DNA from: Caldifarciminota bacterium
GTDB taxonomy: Bacteria > SDB-A
Direction of reading: 5' to 3'
NCBI GenBank assembly: GCA_016929715.1
Contig: JAFGIG010000090.1
Coordinates: forward strand, 1 to 36,731
DNA: 36,731 nt
Both the position numbers and the translations under genes were made by a program. The notes below the pieces were generated by a model that saw only the letters and a list, made by a program, of their open reading frames with translations, was not told the DNA's origin and made no database searches. Below, one piece after another: positions 33,963 through 36,731 of the stretch (position 1 is its first letter; each line of letters opens with the position of its first letter).

Positions 33963-35180
33963 ATGGATCTTGATTTCCTGACGCTCGACGACGTCGATTT
34001 TTCAGGTAAGAGAGTTTTACTCAGAGGCGACTTCAATGTTCCACTGGACGGTGAAACAGGTGAAATAAGAGATGACACAAGATTATCTGAATCTCTCGAA
34101 ACAATAAAAAGATTGACCGAGTCAGGCTGTGCAGTTGTCGCCTGCAGTCATCTGGGAAGACCTAAAGGCAAACCCTCTCCGAAGTATTCTCTTGAGCCGA
34201 TAGCGAAAAGATTTTCTGAGCTTATCGGAAAAAATGTGCGTTTTATTCCTCAATGCATCGGCAAAGAGGTTGAAGATGAAGTAAAAAAAATCGCCCCCGG
34301 AGATATGGTCGTCCTCGAAAATCTGAGGTTTCATGCTGAGGAGGAAGCTGACGATCCGGTTTTCGCCGAAAAACTCGCAGGCCTTGCCGATGTTTATGTC
34401 AATGATGCCTTTGGAACAGCCCACAGAGCTCATTCCTCAACTCATTCGGCTGCACTGTTTTTTAGGGAAAAGAGCTATGCTGTTGCGGGTTGTCTTATGA
34501 AACGCGAAGTGAGTTATCTTACCAGAGCAATGAAATATTACGAAAGACCCGTCACGGCAATTATTGGAGGCGCGAAGATCACGGGCAAGATTGAACTGAT
34601 AGAAAACTTTGCGAAATTTGCCGATACAATAATTGTCGGTGGAGGAATGGTTTACACTTTCCTAAAAGCACAAGGATTTGGAATCGGGAATTCCATACTG
34701 GATGAAAACTCCATAGAGACGGCGAAAAACATTGTAAGAAAAATCGGCAAAGAAGCTTCTGTAAATTTCCTTCTTCCTAAAGACAGCATTATTACGGATA
34801 AAATTGAGAGAGGTGCGTTAGTTGAGGTCTGCGATAATGAAAGCTTACCCCTGGGTAAGATTGGAGTTGACATCGGACCTCTTGCTGTCAAAATTTTCAG
34901 CCAGGCAATTGAATCATCCAAGACGATAATCTGGAATGGACCCATGGGAATTTTTGAAATAGATGATTTTGCCGAAGGGACTAAAGAAATCGCATCAGCG
35001 GTAGTCAAAGCGACTGAAAAAGGAGCTCTTTCAGTTATCGGAGGAGGCGACACGGCTTCCGCCGTGAAGAAATTCGGATTTGAATCAAAATATTCACATG
35101 TTTCAACGGGAGGAGGCGCGTCGCTCGAATTTATGGCCGGCCTTCCTATGCCTTCCATCGAAGCCCTCACGAGAAGCTGA
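33963..35180 (+). CDS. pgk: Phosphoglycerate kinase
   Basis: Transfers phosphate from 1,3-bisphosphoglycerate to ADP, the first ATP-yielding step of glycolysis. It has 405 residues, slightly above the usual 390-400. The signature LLRGDFNVPLD lies near residue 20. ACSHLGRPKG, NDAFGTAHRAHSS and the C-terminal nucleotide-binding GGGDTASAV with STGGGASLEF are intact. The first eleven residues (MDLDFLTLDDV) are typical. The Shine-Dalgarno is modest (AAAGAG), and the four-base gap from gap suggests coupling. The tpiA start follows after two bases. Confidence 0.97.
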   Translation: MDLDFLTLDDVDFSGKRVLLRGDFNVPLDGETGEIRDDTRLSESLETIKRLTESGCAVVACSHLGRPKGKPSPKYSLEPIAKRFSELIGKNVRFIPQCIGKEVEDEVKKIAPGDMVVLENLRFHAEEEADDPVFAEKLAGLADVYVNDAFGTAHRAHSSTHSAALFFREKSYAVAGCLMKREVSYLTRAMKYYERPVTAIIGGAKITGKIELIENFAKFADTIIVGGGMVYTFLKAQGFGIGNSILDENSIETAKNIVRKIGKEASVNFLLPKDSIITDKIERGALVEVCDNESLPLGKIGVDIGPLAVKIFSQAIESSKTIIWNGPMGIFEIDDFAEGTKEIASAVVKATEKGALSVIGGGDTASAVKKFGFESKYSHVSTGGGASLEFMAGLPMPSIEALTRS

Positions 35181-35182
35181 AA

Positions 35183-35935
35183 TTGAAAAAATTCATCTGC
35201 GGCAATTGGAAAATGAACGGCGGAAGGGCAGAAACAGATGAATGGGTAAAAGCTGTATGTGAAGCCGCCTCGCTTTATCCTTCTACGGATATCGGGATTG
35301 CTCCACCATTCGTCTATCTTGAGCGCGCGGCAAATCTTTTGGGTAAGTCCGGAGTTCTTTTGGGCGCTCAGAACTGTCATTGGAAAATGAAAGGCGCTTT
35401 CACGGGCGAAATTTCCCCCCTTTTTCTCAAGGACGCAGGATGCGATTTTGTCATACTCGGGCATTCAGAGAGGAGGATGATATTCGGCGAAGACAATCTG
35501 CTGATAAGTGATAAAATTTCAGCAGCGCTAGAGGCTGGGCTGAGAGTAATTCTCTGTGTGGGAGAAACGGAAAATGAAAAAGAAGAAGGCATTACGAAAA
35601 AAATCATTGAAAAACAGCTCTCCGAATCTCTCTCTGGGGCGAATTCAGAATCGATGTCTAAAATCGACATAGCTTACGAGCCTGTCTGGGCAATTGGAAC
35701 TGGAAAGGTCGCCACAGGCAGTATCGCGCAGGAAATTCACGCGCATATAAGGAATTTTATTGAAGACAGATTTGTCGGGGTCTCTTTCAGAATTCTATAC
35801 GGAGGGAGCGTAAAGCCGTCGAATTGGAATGAACTCGATTCGAAATCTGATATTGACGGCGCTCTTGTCGGTGGTGTAAGCTTAATCCCTTCAGATTTTA
35901 GAAAACTAATAGAACTGAGCAACAAAGGAGAATAG
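35183..35935 (+). CDS. tpiA: Triosephosphate isomerase
   Basis: Interconverts dihydroxyacetone phosphate and glyceraldehyde 3-phosphate. It has 250 residues, normal length. Catalytic residues are Lys10 in GNWKMNG, His94 in GHSERR and Glu166 in AYEPVWAIGTGK; the phosphate-binding YGGSVKPSN and GALVGG are also present. It starts at TTG 35183, two bases after the pgk stop; GAGAAG upstream is a weak ribosome site, so translation is likely coupled to pgk. The secG ribosome site (AAAGGAG) overlaps the end of the gene. Confidence 0.97.
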   Translation: MKKFICGNWKMNGGRAETDEWVKAVCEAASLYPSTDIGIAPPFVYLERAANLLGKSGVLLGAQNCHWKMKGAFTGEISPLFLKDAGCDFVILGHSERRMIFGEDNLLISDKISAALEAGLRVILCVGETENEKEEGITKKIIEKQLSESLSGANSESMSKIDIAYEPVWAIGTGKVATGSIAQEIHAHIRNFIEDRFVGVSFRILYGGSVKPSNWNELDSKSDIDGALVGGVSLIPSDFRKLIELSNKGE

Positions 35936-35937
35936 TT

Positions 35938-36429
35938 TTGACAGCAGTCTTGTTACCACTGCATATAGTCGTTTCAATCGTGCTCATAATAATCATTCTG
36001 ATTCAGCAGTCTCAGGGAGAAGGCCTGTCAGGAGTTTTCGGAGGCATGGGAAACACAATGTTCGGAGGCAGCGGAGGAACGACATTCTTAATAAAACTCA
36101 CGATAATTTTATCGGTGATTTTCGCCCTCCTCACTTTAAGCCTTGTCGTATTCGGATCTAAAAAGCTTGTCGCGTCAGGAGAGGGCGACCAACCGGATCA
36201 TTCCTCATCAGGCGGCAGAATCGAACTTCAGCCTTATATAGGAGAATATTCACAGGAAACCGCGGTGGAAGACACGGCCGGCGGAGAAGATGACGATTTT
36301 TACCAATCTTTGCTATTGACATCTGATACGATAAAAGATACTCTTTCTGCTTTGGAAATTCAGGAGGACACAACACATGGTGTCCTTACGTCGGATACGA
36401 ATGGATCCGCAATCGAGGATACCCTTTAG
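35938..36429 (+). CDS. secG: Preprotein translocase subunit SecG with a long acidic tail
   Basis: Small SecYEG subunit of the inner membrane. The N-terminal part has the normal SecG layout: helix 1 (about 4-22), the conserved polar loop IQQSQGEGLSGVFGG to FGGSGGTTFL, and helix 2 (about 49-72). The protein is 163 residues, far longer than the usual 75-110. The extra C-terminal part of about 85 residues is acidic and Ser/Thr-rich, with related DTIKDTLS and SAIEDTL segments, and would lie on one side of the membrane as a flexible tail. It starts at TTG 35938 after AAAGGAG. secG after tpiA is a common gene order. Confidence 0.9.
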   Translation: MTAVLLPLHIVVSIVLIIIILIQQSQGEGLSGVFGGMGNTMFGGSGGTTFLIKLTIILSVIFALLTLSLVVFGSKKLVASGEGDQPDHSSSGGRIELQPYIGEYSQETAVEDTAGGEDDDFYQSLLLTSDTIKDTLSALEIQEDTTHGVLTSDTNGSAIEDTL

Positions 36430-36445
36430 GGTAGCCAAAAAAGAT

Positions 36446-36475
36446 TTGAAAAGATCTTTATCCTGAATTTATATC
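36446..36475 (+). promoter_or_regulatory. Possible promoter for rplU
   Basis: TTGAAA (36446-36451), an 18-base spacer and TATATC (36470-36475) lie 29 bases before the rplU GTG. AAAAGGAG follows. No known r-protein leader structure was recognised. Confidence 0.4.
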
Positions 36476-36504
36476 GTTGTCTATAGAGTCAAAAGGAGTC
36501 AATT

Positions 36505-36731
36505 GTGAAAATTGAAAAAAGATATGCAGTGATAGAAATCAATTCCGGCGTTCAGGAGATCGTCTCAGAAGGAGACATAGTAAGAGTTCCCGGTTTCGTC
36601 AGTGAAGCGGGAAAGAGCTTGGAATTCGACAGGGTTTTTCTCTTAAGAGAAGGCGACAAGATAAAATACGGCGAACCGGTGCTTGAAGGCGTAAAAGTTG
36701 AGGCAGAAGTCCTTTCTCACAAAAAGGGAGA
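36505..36731 (+). CDS. rplU: 50S ribosomal protein L21, 3'-truncated by the window end
   Basis: Ribosomal protein L21, which contacts 23S rRNA in the large subunit. About 75 of the expected 100 or so residues are visible; the gene runs off the window end. It was missing from the ORF track because it is incomplete. It begins at GTG 36505, six bases after AAAAGGAG. Family landmarks are YAVIEINSGVQEIVSEGDIVRV (usually YAVI-TGGKQ-V-GD-I-VE), the VFLLREGDKIKYGEPVL strand pair and VEAEVLSH at the end. The Lys of the GGKQ motif is replaced (NSGVQ), a small divergence. rpmA (L27) is likely to follow beyond the window. Confidence 0.9.
   Translation, partial: MKIEKRYAVIEINSGVQEIVSEGDIVRVPGFVSEAGKSLEFDRVFLLREGDKIKYGEPVLEGVKVEAEVLSHKKG

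Noticed and set aside
34652-35464. 270-residue minus-strand ORF across the pgk-tpiA junction
   Set aside because: Antisense shadow of two certain glycolytic genes.
35938-35969. TTGACA at the secG start with TATAGT downstream as an internal promoter
   Set aside because: The spacer is 20 bases and both elements lie in conserved secG coding sequence.
36439-36458. AAAGAT/ATCTTT inverted repeat after secG as a terminator
   Set aside because: Only six A/T-rich pairs, an eight-base loop and no T-run; more likely part of the rplU promoter region.
1-36731. Searched by eye for CRISPR repeats, insertion-sequence ends, tRNA-like cloverleafs, toxin-antitoxin pairs, and restriction or other defence genes
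   Set aside because: No direct-repeat array, transposase, integrase, CCA-ended structure or defence-gene motif was found. Absence by eye is not proof for small RNAs.

Overview
The window reads as chromosomal core genome from a diderm, uncultivated-type bacterium, most likely in or near the FCB group or an allied candidate phylum. This is an inference from content. There is a fragment of one protein and two complete gingipain-like (C25) proteins, all ending in a FlgD-like/type IX-like sorting domain. There is an LPS-export cluster (LptC/LptA/LptB-like) followed by sigma-54, a PurS-PurL fusion with separate PurQ, and frequent TTG start codons. The DNA is AT-rich by eye. No tRNA, rRNA, CRISPR array, insertion sequence, phage gene or attachment site was seen. 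Coding density is very high: no gap reaches 300 bases, and the longest, about 218 bp (13991-14208), holds divergent promoters.

Layout. (1) 1-7424: secreted-protein block. It holds the tail of an upstream sorting-domain protein, a terminator hairpin, two tandem C25 peptidase paralogues and a strong terminator. (2) 7454-11262: M42 aminopeptidase (+), a small LapA-type membrane protein (-) whose 3' end overlaps it, and a HerA-like ATPase (+). (3) 11267-13990 (-): orphan multi-PAS hybrid histidine kinase with a degenerate N-terminal receiver. (4) 14209-15265 (+): ornithine carbamoyltransferase with its own promoter and terminator. (5) 20862-15253 (-): a tight seven-gene unit. In transcription order it is DUF47/PhoU-like, Pit phosphate transporter, DJ-1/PfpI protein, thiamine pyrophosphokinase, YbjN-like protein, cytoplasmic trypsin-like protease with zinc ribbon and YbjN-like tail, and a SemiSWEET/PQ-loop protein. 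(6) 20961-21812 (+): unknown exported protein. (7) 21892-31834 (+): purSL, purQ, leuS, lptC-like, lptA-like, lptB, rpoN, almost all overlapping or abutting. (8) 31866-36429 (+): acylphosphatase, DUF948-like and YtxH-like proteins, gap, pgk, tpiA, secG. (9) 36505-end: start of rplU.

How the genes work together. The gap-pgk-tpiA run is a lower-glycolysis operon that continues into secG. The lptC/A/B-like genes supply parts of the LPS transport bridge, and lptB-rpoN adjacency is a widespread arrangement. DUF47 plus Pit is a standard phosphate-uptake pair. purSL and purQ together make FGAM synthase. The C25 proteins are predicted to be exported and cell-surface attached or released.

Nothing in the window is a clear new defence or mobile system. 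The observations most worth a second look are: (a) a cytoplasmic serine protease fused to a zinc ribbon and a YbjN-like domain, beside a second protein with a matching YbjN-like domain; (b) three genes whose -10 box lies 6-7 nt before the start codon with no Shine-Dalgarno, suggesting leaderless transcripts; (c) purQ with no ATG/GTG/TTG start, overlapping purL; and (d) a SecG with a long acidic C-terminal tail. Domain calls are by eye from motifs; no database search was possible.
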